DNA of 64,000 nucleotides, from positions 1,798,001 to 1,862,000 of the forward strand of contig NZ_CP018811.1 in the NCBI RefSeq assembly GCF_001922345.1. Direction: 5' to 3'. Origin of the DNA: Paraburkholderia sp. SOS3. GTDB taxonomy: Bacteria; Pseudomonadota; Gammaproteobacteria; Burkholderiales; Burkholderiaceae. Numbering within the stretch: position 1 is the stretch's first letter; each line of letters opens with the position of its first letter. A model generated the notes under the pieces. The model worked only from the letters and a program-made list of their open reading frames with translations. It was not told the origin of the DNA and ran no database searches. Below are positions 36,621-45,027 of this stretch, in pieces. The position numbers and the translations under genes are program-made.

Positions 36621-36636
36621 TAGCACGATCGTACTA
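36621..36636. promoter_or_regulatory. Palindromic operator candidate between ETF-QO and SDR genes
   Basis: TAGCACGATCGTACTA is symmetric around ACGATCGT with a single mismatched pair (C at 36624, A at 36633). It lies 18 bases before the SDR start, overlapping its probable -10, and 87 bases before the ETF-QO start. TetR-family regulators of acyl-CoA metabolism bind sites of this length and symmetry. Confidence 0.6.
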
Positions 36637-36654
36637 TTATTCAGGAAAACCACA

Positions 36655-37434
36655 ATGGGCCGTTCGATCAATCTGGAAGGCAAGGTCGCGCTGATCACCG
36701 GCGCGTCCACTGGGCTTGGCAAGCGGTTCGCACAAGTGCTGTCGCAGGCCGGTGCGAAAGTCGTGCTGGCGAGCCGCCGCGTCGAGCGCCTGAAGGAATT
36801 GCGCGCCGAAATCGAGGCGTCGGGCGGCGCGGCGCATGTCGTCTCGCTCGACGTCACCGACTATCAAAGCATCAAGGCCGCGGTCGCGCATGCGGAAACC
36901 GAGGCTGGCACCATCGATATTCTCGTCAACAATTCGGGCGTCTCGACCACGCAACGTCTGGCGGAAGTGACGCCGGCGGACTTCGAATATGTGTTCGATA
37001 CGAACACGCGCGGCGCGTTTTTCGTCGCGCAGGAAGTCGCGAAGCGGATGATCATGCGCGGCGCGGGCAGCGGCGGCAAGCCGCCTTATCGCATCATCAA
37101 TATCGCGTCGATGGCGGGCTTGCGCGTGATCCCGCAAATCGGCCTGTACGCGATGAGCAAAGCGGCGGTCGTCCATATGACGAAAGCCATGGCGCAGGAG
37201 TGGGGCCGGCACGGCATCAATGTCAATGCGATCTGCCCCGGCTATATCGAGACCGAGATGAACCATCATCACTGGTCGACCGAGCAGGGCCAGAAGCTGA
37301 TTTCGATGCTGCCGCGCCATCGTGTCGGCAAGCCCGAAGACCTCGACGGCCTGCTGCTGATGCTTGCCGCCGACGAATCGCAGTTCATCAACGGCGCGGT
37401 GATTTCCGCAGACGACGGTTTCGGCCTGTCGTAA
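36655..37434 (+). CDS. SDR family NAD(P)-dependent oxidoreductase
   Basis: A 259-residue short-chain dehydrogenase. The nucleotide-binding motif is KVALITGASTGLGKRFAQ (about 9-26), followed by LDVTDYQ, DILVNNSGVS (NNSG), the catalytic serine in NIASMAG and the YxxxK pair in LYAMSKAAVVHMTKAM. NAD(P) preference and substrate are not clear; the family includes 3-hydroxyacyl-CoA dehydrogenases and FabG-like reductases. ATG 36655 is preceded by CAGGAAAA. It heads a likely two-gene unit with the thioesterase 88 bases downstream and shares a palindromic region with ETF-QO, so a role in acyl-CoA catabolism is likely. Confidence 0.92.
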   Translation: MGRSINLEGKVALITGASTGLGKRFAQVLSQAGAKVVLASRRVERLKELRAEIEASGGAAHVVSLDVTDYQSIKAAVAHAETEAGTIDILVNNSGVSTTQRLAEVTPADFEYVFDTNTRGAFFVAQEVAKRMIMRGAGSGGKPPYRIINIASMAGLRVIPQIGLYAMSKAAVVHMTKAMAQEWGRHGINVNAICPGYIETEMNHHHWSTEQGQKLISMLPRHRVGKPEDLDGLLLMLAADESQFINGAVISADDGFGLS

Positions 37435-37522
37435 GCCTTTTCGTTTCGGCGCCGTCGCGTACCTCGCGCAGCCGCGATGATCGGAAAGTCGCGGTTGCGT
37501 CCGCTTTATCCGGAAGATTTCG

Positions 37523-37957
37523 ATGAACGATTACCACGCAGTATTCGAAATGTCGCTGCCGATCCGTTGGGGCGACATGGACGCATTCGGCCATGTGAAC
37601 AACACCGTCTATTTTCGCTACATGGAGCAGCTGCGGGTGAGCTGGCTCGAGCATGTCGGTCTGTCGCCGGCGCTCGGCGACGCTGAAGGGCCGGTTATCG
37701 TCAACGCGACGATGGAGTTCCTCAAACAGCTGCAGTACCCGGGCGATGTGATCGGGAAGATGTCGGTCGGCAAGCCGGGGCGCAGCAGCTTCGATACGGG
37801 TTTCGTGCTCACGCGTGCCGACGATCCGCATACCGTCTATGCGCGCGGCGGCGCACGCTGCGTGTGGGTCGACTACAAGGCGGGCAAGTCCATGCCGATG
37901 CCCGACAAGCTGCGCGCCGCGATCGAGAATGCGCCGCTCGTCCAGGCGGCGGCCTGA
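37523..37957 (+). CDS. Acyl-CoA thioesterase, 4HBT/YbgC type
   Basis: A 144-residue hotdog-fold thioesterase. The active-site motif is IRWGDMDAFGHVNNTVYFRYMEQLR, with the catalytic Asp in WGDMDAFGHVNN, typical of the 4-hydroxybenzoyl-CoA thioesterase family. Further conserved parts are VIVNATMEFLKQLQYPGDV and RSSFDTGFVL. It probably hydrolyses short or aromatic acyl-CoA and may act with the SDR gene upstream, since both face the same way and no terminator is visible between them. Confidence 0.9.
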   Translation: MNDYHAVFEMSLPIRWGDMDAFGHVNNTVYFRYMEQLRVSWLEHVGLSPALGDAEGPVIVNATMEFLKQLQYPGDVIGKMSVGKPGRSSFDTGFVLTRADDPHTVYARGGARCVWVDYKAGKSMPMPDKLRAAIENAPLVQAAA

Positions 37958-38002
37958 CTGGGCGGTCCCGCCGCACCGGTCAGCGCGCGCGTCGCATCGC
38001 GT

Positions 38003-38548
38003 TCAATGTCCGAGTAACCGCTGCAGCAGTTCGGTCGCGTTGCCCGTGTCGTATTTGCGCATGAGCCGTGCGCGGTACACATCGACGGTGCGCGAACTGA
38101 TCTCGAGAATCCTGCCGATCTGCTTGCTGGTCTTGCCGGTCACGAGCTGCGCGGCGATTTCGCGCTCGCGCGGCGTCAGTTCGACGGCGACGCGCCGCGT
38201 CGCGCTCAGATCCTCGAAGGTCCACACGCCCGCCGCATGCGGTTCGGCACGCTCGAGCGAGCGGCCCGTCACGTGACACCAGAACAGCTCGCCGTTCGCG
38301 CGCTTCATGATGCGGTCGTCGGCATAACTGCCTTGTGCGGTCATGATGGGCGGAATGCGCTCGCCGATCCGCTCGAATTCATCGGCCGACGGGTACAAGA
38401 CCTGGAACGACTGGCCGATCAGCGCCTCGCGCCTGCAGCCGAAAATCGACGCGAGCGCGTCGTTGCAGTCTTCGATAATCCGCGCGCGCGACAGCACGAG
38501 GCCGATCGGCGCGAGGTGAAACGCGGTTTGGTAATCCAGGGCGGGCAT
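38003..38548 (-). CDS. PAS-LuxR (GerE) family regulator
   Basis: A 181-residue regulator. An N-terminal PAS domain (AFHLAPIGLVLSRARIIEDCNDALASIFGCRREALIGQ onward, about 9-112) is joined to a C-terminal LuxR-type helix-turn-helix (ELTPREREIAAQLVTGKTSKQIGRILEISSRTVDVYRARLMRK, about 122-168). No receiver domain is present, so it senses through the PAS domain rather than by phosphorylation. ATG 38548 is chosen because the frame further upstream reads as non-coding. It is divergent from the CoA-transferase genes and is their most likely regulator, an inference from position. Confidence 0.88.
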   Translation of the reverse strand: MPALDYQTAFHLAPIGLVLSRARIIEDCNDALASIFGCRREALIGQSFQVLYPSADEFERIGERIPPIMTAQGSYADDRIMKRANGELFWCHVTGRSLERAEPHAAGVWTFEDLSATRRVAVELTPREREIAAQLVTGKTSKQIGRILEISSRTVDVYRARLMRKYDTGNATELLQRLLGH

Positions 38549-38865
38549 GAATGCGGTGCGAATACTTATGTATTTTTGCGTATTGTGCCGCAATGCTCGC
38601 GCGTCGTACCCTTTCGGCACGACAACGGAAGTCGCGTCGGCGCGCGGTGTGCGATTTGCAGGGCGGTTCGGCTCGGCTGCACGCGGATGCCCGGCCGGTT
38701 TGTACTCCGCTTGCCGCCAGTGACTAGAATGACGTCTCGGGCGCCGCCCGATGCGCGTCGATCGGATCGCCGATCGCGGGTTGCCGAAGTTGCGTCAGCT
38801 TTGCGGCGCACGCAGCGAAACGCGTCGGCCGATTCTGAATTTCCATTCAAGGAAGGGACATATTG
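38549..38865. promoter_or_regulatory. Divergent control region between PAS-LuxR gene and CoA-transferase genes
   Basis: A 317-base region without a gene. Close to the regulator it contains AATAC-TTAT-GTATT (38561-38574), an inverted repeat that includes TACTTAT, the type of heptamer bound by NarL/FixJ-class helix-turn-helix proteins. A TAGAAT at about 38724 may be a -10 for the CoA-transferase operon. AAGGAAGGG stands before the scoA-type start. The rest is GC-rich with no clear signal. Confidence 0.45.
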
Positions 38866-39570
38866 ATGAACAAGGTCTATCCGAGCGCAGCCGAAGCGCT
38901 CAAGGACATCGTCAAGGACGGGCAGACGTTTGCCGTCGGCGGTTTCGGCCTGTGCGGCATCCCCGAGGCACTGATCGCCGCGCTGCGCGACTCGGGCGTG
39001 AAGGGCATCACGTGCATCAGTAACAACGCGGGCGTCGACGGCTTCGGCCTCGGCCTGCTGCTCGAAACGCGCCAGATCCGGAAAATGATCTCGTCGTATG
39101 TCGGTGAAAACAAGGAGTTCGAGCGCCAGTTCCTCGCCGGCGAACTCGAGCTCGAATTCACGCCGCAAGGCACGCTCGCCGAGAAGCTGCGCGCGGGCGG
39201 CGCCGGCATCCCGGCGTTCTTCACGAATACCGGTTTCGGCACCGTGATCGCGGAAGGCAAGGAAACCCGCCAGTTCGGCGAGAACCACTACGTGCTCGAA
39301 CACTCGCTGACCGCCGACGTCGGGCTCGTCAAGGCGTGGAAAGCCGACAAGTCGGGCAACCTCGTCTATCGCCGCACTGCGCGCAACTTCAATCCGATGT
39401 GCGCGATGGCGGGACGCATCACGGTCGCGGAGGTCGAAGAGATCGTCGAAACCGGCGAGCTCGATCCGGACGCGATCCATACGCCGGGCATCTTCGTGCA
39501 GCGGCTCGTGCTCAATGCGCATCCGGAAAAACGCATCGAACAACGTGTGACCCGCGCGAAAGGAGAGTAA
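38866..39570 (+). CDS. scoA: 3-oxoacid (succinyl-CoA) CoA-transferase subunit A
   Basis: Alpha subunit of a two-subunit CoA-transferase that activates acetoacetate (or 3-oxoadipate) with succinyl-CoA. The 234 residues include [38 protein letters not shown] and [34 protein letters not shown], the oxyanion-hole and CoA-binding parts of the family. ATG 38866 is preferred to TTG 38863 and follows AAGGAAGGG. Two bases separate its stop from the B subunit. Acetoacetate from PHB breakdown (phaZ in this window) is a plausible substrate. The related PcaI 3-oxoadipate transferase cannot be excluded. Confidence 0.92.
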   Translation: MNKVYPSAAEALKDIVKDGQTFAVGGFGLCGIPEALIAALRDSGVKGITCISNNAGVDGFGLGLLLETRQIRKMISSYVGENKEFERQFLAGELELEFTPQGTLAEKLRAGGAGIPAFFTNTGFGTVIAEGKETRQFGENHYVLEHSLTADVGLVKAWKADKSGNLVYRRTARNFNPMCAMAGRITVAEVEEIVETGELDPDAIHTPGIFVQRLVLNAHPEKRIEQRVTRAKGE

Positions 39571-39572
39571 CC

Positions 39573-40214
39573 ATGGCCTGGAATCGTGACGAAATGGCCG
39601 CGCGTGCGGCGAAAGAATTGCAGGACGGCTTCTACGTGAATCTCGGCATCGGTTTGCCGACGCTGGTTGCGAATCACGTGCCCGCCGGCATCGAAGTGTG
39701 GCTGCAATCGGAAAACGGCCTGCTCGGCATCGGCCCGTTTCCGACCGACGACGAAGTCGATGCGGACATGATCAACGCCGGCAAGCAGACGGTGACGACC
39801 ATGCCCGGTTCGTCGATTTTCTCGTCGGCGGACTCGTTCGCGATGATTCGCGGCGGTCATATCAATCTCGCGATCCTCGGTGCGATGCAGATCAGCAAGA
39901 CCGGCGATCTCGCGAACTGGATGATCCCGGGCAAGATGATCAAGGGCATGGGCGGCGCGATGGATCTGGTGGCGGGCGTGAAGCGCGTCATCGTGCTGAT
40001 GGAACATGTCGCGAAGGGCGACCAGCACAAGATTCTCGAACAATGCACGCTGCCGCTGACGGGCGTCGGCGTGGTCGACCGGATCATCACCGATCTCGGC
40101 GTGATCGACGTGACCGAGAACGGGTTGAAACTCGTCGAACTGGCGCCGGGCGTCGGCGTCGACGAGATCAAGGCGAAGACCGGCGCGCCGCTCGACGTGA
40201 GCGCCGTGCACTGA
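39573..40214 (+). CDS. scoB: 3-oxoacid (succinyl-CoA) CoA-transferase subunit B
   Basis: Beta subunit, 213 residues, carrying the catalytic glutamate that forms the enzyme-CoA thioester: E47 in [25 protein letters not shown] and the C-terminal [24 protein letters not shown] stretch are also typical. GGAGAG just before the start overlaps the end of scoA, so the two are made in equal amounts. A strong terminator 39 bases after the stop ends the unit. Confidence 0.93.
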   Translation: MAWNRDEMAARAAKELQDGFYVNLGIGLPTLVANHVPAGIEVWLQSENGLLGIGPFPTDDEVDADMINAGKQTVTTMPGSSIFSSADSFAMIRGGHINLAILGAMQISKTGDLANWMIPGKMIKGMGGAMDLVAGVKRVIVLMEHVAKGDQHKILEQCTLPLTGVGVVDRIITDLGVIDVTENGLKLVELAPGVGVDEIKAKTGAPLDVSAVH

Positions 40215-40252
40215 GCGGATCGATCGTCGAATCGATCGCATGCGGAAAGCAG

Positions 40253-40290
40253 AAGCGGGTGTGGCGGAAGTCACGCCCGCTTTGTTTTTT
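40253..40290 (+). terminator. Intrinsic terminator of the CoA-transferase operon
   Basis: AAGCGGGTGTG (40253-40263) pairs with CACGCCCGCTT (40272-40282), 11 pairs with one G-U, loop of eight, followed by TGTTTTTT. Confidence 0.88.
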
Positions 40291-40440
40291 GGCGTCGCCT
40301 TTGCCCCGGTGCGGAGCGCGGGCGCCGCGTGGTGCTGCGTGGATGCCGTGAGCGCGCCCGGCGTGACAATGCTGTCGAGAATGAAGCGACTACAATCGAC
40401 GCAAGCCGTTCAGACTTTTCGTCCGAAGGAGGAGATCGCG

Positions 40441-41388
40441 ATGACCGACGTGCGTCCTGATGTGTCCACCGCTTTGTCCAGTTCCACTGCAGCCGGCACG
40501 GCGAGCCGCCTGTCGCCGCGCCAGCGCTACGTGCAGTGTCTGAGTCCCGCCGGCTTGCATCGCGTCGCATACACGGAATGGGGCGATCCGCATAACCCGC
40601 GCGTGATCGTCTGCGTGCATGGGCTCACGCGCAGCGGACGCGACTTCGACCGCTTTGCCGCGGCGATGTCGGCAACGCACCGCGTCGTGTGCCCGGATGT
40701 GGTGGGCCGCGGGCTGTCGTCATGGCTCGAGAACCCGAATTTCTATGCAGTGCCGCAGTACGCGGCAGATATGGTCACGCTGATTGCGCGACTCGAAGTG
40801 GAGACGGTCGACTGGTTCGGCACATCGATGGGCGGCCTGATCGGCATGGCGCTCGCGGGCCTGAAAGATTCGCCGATCCACAAGTTGCTCCTGAACGACG
40901 TCGGTCCGCATATCGAACCCAATGCATTGACGCGCATCGCCGGCTATCTGGGCAAGCCGACACGCTTCGCGACGCAGCAGGAAGGCATCGAACATGCAGC
41001 GTTGCTGGCCGAATCGTTCGGGCCGCTTACGGCCGACGAGTGGCGCGAAATCAATACGCCGCTGCTGCACGAGCGCGACGGCGCATGGCAATTCCGCTAC
41101 GACCCGCGTATCGCGCAGCCGTTTGCGGCCATGACGCCCGAGATGGCAGCCGCGGGCGAGGCCGCGCTATGGAAATCGTTCGCTTCGATCGAAGGGCCGG
41201 TGCTCGTCGTGCGTGGAGCCCAATCGGACCTGCTGTCACACGAGACGGTCGCGAGGATGGTCGAGGTCGGGCGCAATGTGTCGAGCGTCGAAATCGACGG
41301 CGTCGGGCATGCGCCGGCGTTTCTCGCGCCCGGTCAGATCGCGATCGCGCGCCGTTTCTTCACGGGCGAGTCCGTCGACGCGTCATAA
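40441..41388 (+). CDS. Alpha/beta hydrolase
   Basis: A 315-residue hydrolase. VIVCVHGLTRSGRDFDRFA is the HG oxyanion region, DWFGTSMGGLIGM the nucleophile elbow (GTSMG), the acid is in VLVVRGAQSDLL, and the histidine is in DGVGHAPAFLAPGQ. The first 30 residues are a Ser/Thr/Ala-rich tail. The substrate is unknown; the closest style is that of ester or lactone hydrolases of the MhpC-like group. AAGGAGGAG lies seven bases before ATG 40441, a very strong ribosome binding site. A single gene between terminators and RidA. Confidence 0.9.
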   Translation: MTDVRPDVSTALSSSTAAGTASRLSPRQRYVQCLSPAGLHRVAYTEWGDPHNPRVIVCVHGLTRSGRDFDRFAAAMSATHRVVCPDVVGRGLSSWLENPNFYAVPQYAADMVTLIARLEVETVDWFGTSMGGLIGMALAGLKDSPIHKLLLNDVGPHIEPNALTRIAGYLGKPTRFATQQEGIEHAALLAESFGPLTADEWREINTPLLHERDGAWQFRYDPRIAQPFAAMTPEMAAAGEAALWKSFASIEGPVLVVRGAQSDLLSHETVARMVEVGRNVSSVEIDGVGHAPAFLAPGQIAIARRFFTGESVDAS

Positions 41389-41554
41389 TAGAGGGTGGTT
41401 CCGCGCGAGGCGTGCCACGCAGTCGCGTAGCGCATTGCATCGGCATCGCATTCCGTATTGCGCCTATCGTGCGTATTGTGCGGAGTGCGTCTGGCTGTAC
41501 GGGTTGTCCTCGCCGTTTGCGGCCATCATCACCATTCAACCATCAGGGATTCTC

Positions 41555-41908
41555 ATGGCAGTCATTCGTCATCACGTCGGCAAGCGCCTGTCGGAAATCG
41601 CCGTGCATAACGGCACTGTGTATCTGGCCGGCCAGATCGCCGAAGACACCGATCAGGACATCGGCGGCCAGACGCGCGAGGTGCTCGGTCACGTCGACCG
41701 TCTGCTCGCCGAAGCGAACAGCGACAAATCGCATCTGCTGTCGGTGCAGATTTTCATTACCGACATGGCGCAATTCGCCGGCATGAACGCGGTGTGGGAC
41801 GAATGGGTCGCGCAAGGCGCGACGCCGCCGCGCGCGACCGTCGAAGCGAGGCTCGCGAACCCGAAGTGCCTCGTTGAAATCGTCGTGGTGGCTGCGCAGC
41901 GCAGCTGA
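41555..41908 (+). CDS. RidA family reactive-intermediate deaminase
   Basis: A 117-residue RidA/YjgF-type protein that hydrolyses reactive enamines and imines formed by PLP enzymes. The family parts are NGTVYLAGQIAEDTDQDIGGQTREVLGHVDRLLAEA, DMAQFAGMNAVWDEWV and PPRATVEARLANPKCLVEI, with the catalytic Arg in PPRATVEA. It is probably a trimer like its relatives. ATG 41555 is the start of the conserved domain. It lies 167 bases after the hydrolase gene. Confidence 0.92.
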   Translation: MAVIRHHVGKRLSEIAVHNGTVYLAGQIAEDTDQDIGGQTREVLGHVDRLLAEANSDKSHLLSVQIFITDMAQFAGMNAVWDEWVAQGATPPRATVEARLANPKCLVEIVVVAAQRS

Positions 41909-41933
41909 CACCCGTTGCTCGACAGTCGCTGAG

Positions 41934-41959
41934 GCGGGTGGGTGTGGCGGGCGGGTGTG
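41934..41959. repeat. 13-base tandem repeat, two units
   Basis: GCGGGTGGGTGTG (41934-41946) and GCGGGCGGGTGTG (41947-41959), differing at one base, followed by a partial third. They lie between ridA and relA. Confidence 0.6.
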
Positions 41960-42113
41960 GCGGTTGTCGGCCGTCGCTGATCGGGCCATCGCCAGCGTTG
42001 CGGTTGGCAATGCGCTTTTAGACACACGTGCAGCCGCACCTGCAACCCCACTTGCCACACTTGCCTCAGTTGCCTGCTTTTCCCGCCCGACGCATGCCGC
42101 GGGCTGTTGCATC

Positions 42114-44468
42114 ATGAATACCGAAACCTCGACCTCCGCTTCCGCTTCCCTGCCATCGTTCGACGACGCGCTCGCGTTCGTGCGCGAGCATGCGGGCGAC
42201 GTGCGGCTGTCGACGGGAGAATCGCTCGCCGATCACGCGGCGGGCACGGCCGCGATCATGTGCACGCTCAACGTCGATCCGCCGGCGGTGCTGGCCGCGG
42301 CGCTGTTCGGCCTGACACCGCATCTCGAAGATCCGGAGCGCGTGATCGCCGCGAAATTCGGCGATGAAGTCGCGCGGCTCGTCACCGACGTGCGCAAGCT
42401 GCTGCGTCTGGGCACGGTGAGCTTGCGCGCCGCCGCGCAGAGCGCGCAGCCCGATACCGGCGGCCGCGAAGCCCAGGCCGCGCGCCGCGCGCAGGTCGAA
42501 GCGCTGCGCAAGATGCTGCTCGCGTTCGCGCAGGACATTCGCGTCGTGCTGATCCGCCTCGCGTCGCGCCTGCAATCGCTGCGCTACTACGCGGCCGCGA
42601 AACTCGCGCCGCCGCCGGACGTGGCGCGCGAAACGCTCGACGTATACGCGCCGCTCGCGAATCGCCTCGGCATCTGGCAACTGAAGTGGGAGCTCGAAGA
42701 TCTCGCGTTCCGCTTCGAGGAACCGGTCACCTACAAGCGCATCGCGAAGCTGCTCGACGAGAAGCGCGCCGAACGCGAAACCTATATTGCCGAAGCGATC
42801 GCGAGGCTCGAGCGCGAGCTCGCGGCGGCGCATATCCGCGCCGAGGTCAGCGGGCGGCCGAAACACATCTACAGCATCTGGCGCAAGATGCGCGGCAAGG
42901 ACCTCGATTTCTCCGAGCTCTACGACGTTCGCGCGTTCCGTGTGATCGTGCCGGACATCAAGGATTGCTACACCGTGCTCGGTATCGTGCACAACCTGTG
43001 GCAGCCGGTGCCAAGAGAGTTCGACGACTACATTTCGCGGCCGAAGCCGAACGGCTACAAGTCGCTGCATACGGTCGTGATCGGCGACGACGGTCGCGCG
43101 TTCGAAGTGCAGATCCGTACGCAGGAGATGCATCAGTTCGCCGAGTACGGCGTGGCCGCGCACTGGCGCTACAAGGAAGCGGGCGCGCGCGGCTACGGCG
43201 GACAGTTCAGCGCGAGCGGATCGTACGACGAGAAGATCGCCTGGCTGCGGCAACTGCTCGCGTGGAAAGACGATGTGTCGGAGCGCGAGCAGGGCGAGGA
43301 CGCAAGTGGCGCACGCGACGATGAACACGATGGCGAAAGCGACGACCGCGACGACCGCGATCCCGCCGGCGCGGGCGGCGCGGGCGGCGCGCGCGACGAA
43401 GCGGGCGCGGCGCGCCAGCCGTGGCGTCATTTGCGCGACGCGACGTTCGATGACGATCACATCTACACGCTCACGCCGCAAGCGCGCGTGATTCCGTTGC
43501 CGCACGGTTCGACACCGCTCGATTTCGCGTATCACCTGCATAGCGACCTTGGGCATCGCTGCCGCGGCGCGCGCGTCGACGGCGCGATGGTGCCGCTCAA
43601 CACCTCTCTGCAAAACGGACAGACTGTTGAAATCGTCGCGGTGAAGGAGGGCGGTCCATCGCGCGACTGGCTGAACCCGCAGCTCGGCTATTTGCGCAGC
43701 AGCCGCGCGCGGCAGAAGGTGCGCGCATGGTTCAACGCCGTCGATTCTCAGGAAAACGTCGCCAACGGGCGCACGCTCGTCGAAAAGACGTTGCAGCGCG
43801 AAGGCAAGACGTCCGTCAATCTCGACCAGCTTGCCGCGAAGCTCGGCTTCAAGGCGCCGGAAGAACTGTATGCGGCGGTCGGCAAGGAAGAGTTCAGCCT
43901 GCGCCTCATCGAGCAGGCGTTGAACGATGCGCCGCCTGCCGAGCCCGAAGTCGAAGCGCCCGAGCAGTTCGAAAAGCGCAGCAGCGGCGCGAGCGTCGCG
44001 CACGGTGCGTCGACGGGCGTGCTCGTGGTCGGCGTCGATGCGCTGCTCACGCAACTCGCGCGCTGCTGCCGTCCCGCGCCGCCCGACGACATCGCAGGCT
44101 TCATCACGCGCGGTAAGGGCATGTCGGTTCATCGCAGCGACTGCCCGACGTTTTTGCGCATGGCGGCGCGCACGCCGGAACGCGTACTGCAGACCACGTG
44201 GTCCGCGGATGTGATGAGCGGCCGTGGTCAGTCCGTGTATCCGGTCGATCTCGCAATCGAAGCGACTGACCGGCAGGGCTTGCTGCGCGACATTTCCGAA
44301 GTGTTCGCGCGCGAGAAAATGAACGTGATCGGCGTGAAGACGCAATCGCGCCGTAACGCGGCTTACATGCTGTTCACAGTCGAGGTGTCGAGTGCCTCGC
44401 AGATTCAACGCGCGTGCACGCTGCTGGGCGAAGTGACGGGCGTGGTGCGCGCTGCGCGCAAGGGTTGA
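42114..44468 (+). CDS. relA: (p)ppGpp synthetase RelA
   Basis: Ribosome-associated GTP/GDP pyrophosphokinase that makes (p)ppGpp during amino-acid starvation. The 784-residue protein has a degenerate HD domain (the SpoT-type His-Asp pair is absent; the stretch reads AALFGLTPHLEDPERV), so hydrolase activity is unlikely. The synthetase domain follows (RPKHIYSIWRKMRGKDLDFSELYDVRAFRVIV...NGYKSLHTVV), then the TGS domain (TLTPQARVIPLPHGSTPLDFAYHLHSDLGHRC) and a C-terminal ACT domain. An acidic, Gly/Ala-rich insert of about 50 residues lies between the synthetase and TGS domains. ATG 42114 is chosen because the upstream frame is non-coding in character. Confidence 0.93.
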   Translation: MNTETSTSASASLPSFDDALAFVREHAGDVRLSTGESLADHAAGTAAIMCTLNVDPPAVLAAALFGLTPHLEDPERVIAAKFGDEVARLVTDVRKLLRLGTVSLRAAAQSAQPDTGGREAQAARRAQVEALRKMLLAFAQDIRVVLIRLASRLQSLRYYAAAKLAPPPDVARETLDVYAPLANRLGIWQLKWELEDLAFRFEEPVTYKRIAKLLDEKRAERETYIAEAIARLERELAAAHIRAEVSGRPKHIYSIWRKMRGKDLDFSELYDVRAFRVIVPDIKDCYTVLGIVHNLWQPVPREFDDYISRPKPNGYKSLHTVVIGDDGRAFEVQIRTQEMHQFAEYGVAAHWRYKEAGARGYGGQFSASGSYDEKIAWLRQLLAWKDDVSEREQGEDASGARDDEHDGESDDRDDRDPAGAGGAGGARDEAGAARQPWRHLRDATFDDDHIYTLTPQARVIPLPHGSTPLDFAYHLHSDLGHRCRGARVDGAMVPLNTSLQNGQTVEIVAVKEGGPSRDWLNPQLGYLRSSRARQKVRAWFNAVDSQENVANGRTLVEKTLQREGKTSVNLDQLAAKLGFKAPEELYAAVGKEEFSLRLIEQALNDAPPAEPEVEAPEQFEKRSSGASVAHGASTGVLVVGVDALLTQLARCCRPAPPDDIAGFITRGKGMSVHRSDCPTFLRMAARTPERVLQTTWSADVMSGRGQSVYPVDLAIEATDRQGLLRDISEVFAREKMNVIGVKTQSRRNAAYMLFTVEVSSASQIQRACTLLGEVTGVVRAARKG

Positions 44469-44596
44469 AGCGCGCGTTGGGCGCGCTCGGGTATGTTTAT
44501 CTCTGCGCGTTTTTCGCGCCATGTCTTCTCAGTTTCCAAGCCGTTTTCACTCACGCAAGAATGACCTGAATTTTTGATGTCGACGCATAAAAATAC

Positions 44597-44625
44597 TTGC
44601 CAACACTCTGAGTGCTCCATATAAT
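44597..44625 (+). promoter_or_regulatory. Sigma-70 promoter of tRNA-Val
   Basis: TTGCCA (44597-44602), 17 bases, TATAAT (44620-44625). The start point would fall near 44632, six bases before the tRNA. A perfect -10 with ideal spacing in otherwise GC-rich DNA. Confidence 0.88.
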
Positions 44626-44637
44626 CTCGTCTTCTTC

Positions 44638-44714
44638 AGGCTCGTAGCTCAGCTGGTTAGAGCACCACCTTGACATGGTGGGGGTCGTTGGTTCGAGTCC
44701 AATCGAGCCTACCA
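44638..44714 (+). tRNA. tRNA-Val (GAC)
   Basis: 77 bases with encoded CCA. Acceptor AGGCTCG pairs with CGAGCCT, the D-stem is GCTC/GAGC, the anticodon stem CCACC/GGTGG holds the loop TTGACAT (anticodon GAC), and the T-arm GTTGG/CCAAT holds TTCGAGT. The strong promoter is just upstream. Confidence 0.97.
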
Positions 44715-44916
44715 ACGAAAATCGAAGTATCGGTGAATTGCAGTGCGGTTTTGCAGTCATCGGTGCTTCATCAATCCGCAAGAGGCGCGAACAAAATTTG
44801 CGCCAATATAGCGAGCATGGTTATGACACCGCGAACGTTTACCGAAACCACTTCGGAGCGACGCTAGTCGAGGACCCTGTTCGCCTTATCGCCCTTGCGA
44901 TTTGCTGGAAAGTGAA
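44715..44916 (+). other. Spacer between tRNA-Val and a strong terminator
   Basis: About 200 bases with lower GC than the surroundings, no supported protein gene and no second tRNA. Open frames here are short of any recognisable domain. The tract could be the 3' part of the tRNA transcript, a small RNA, or the site of an old integration at the tRNA end. Confidence 0.35.
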
Positions 44917-44951
44917 TGCGGCCCCTCGAAAGCGGGGCCGCATTTTTTTTA
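44917..44951 (+). terminator. Strong intrinsic terminator before thrS
   Basis: ATGCGGCCCC (44917-44926), loop TCGAAAGC, GGGGCCGCAT (44935-44944), then T to 44951. Ten perfect pairs. It lies 77 bases before the thrS start, so it ends whatever precedes thrS. Confidence 0.92.
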
Positions 44952-45027
44952 TCGCGGTTTTTGTCACGGTCGTTTTTAAACGAGTTGTTGCTGCCGCCGC
45001 CGGCCGGTCGGCAGCACGGAGAAAACA

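Noticed and set aside
42066..44522. An 818-codon open frame on the minus strand
   Set aside because: Antisense to relA, with Arg/Ala-rich composition and no recognisable motif. relA is certain on the plus strand.
44952..45027. T-box or other amino-acid riboswitch for thrS
   Set aside because: No specifier loop or T-box sequence; T-boxes are not expected in betaproteobacteria.
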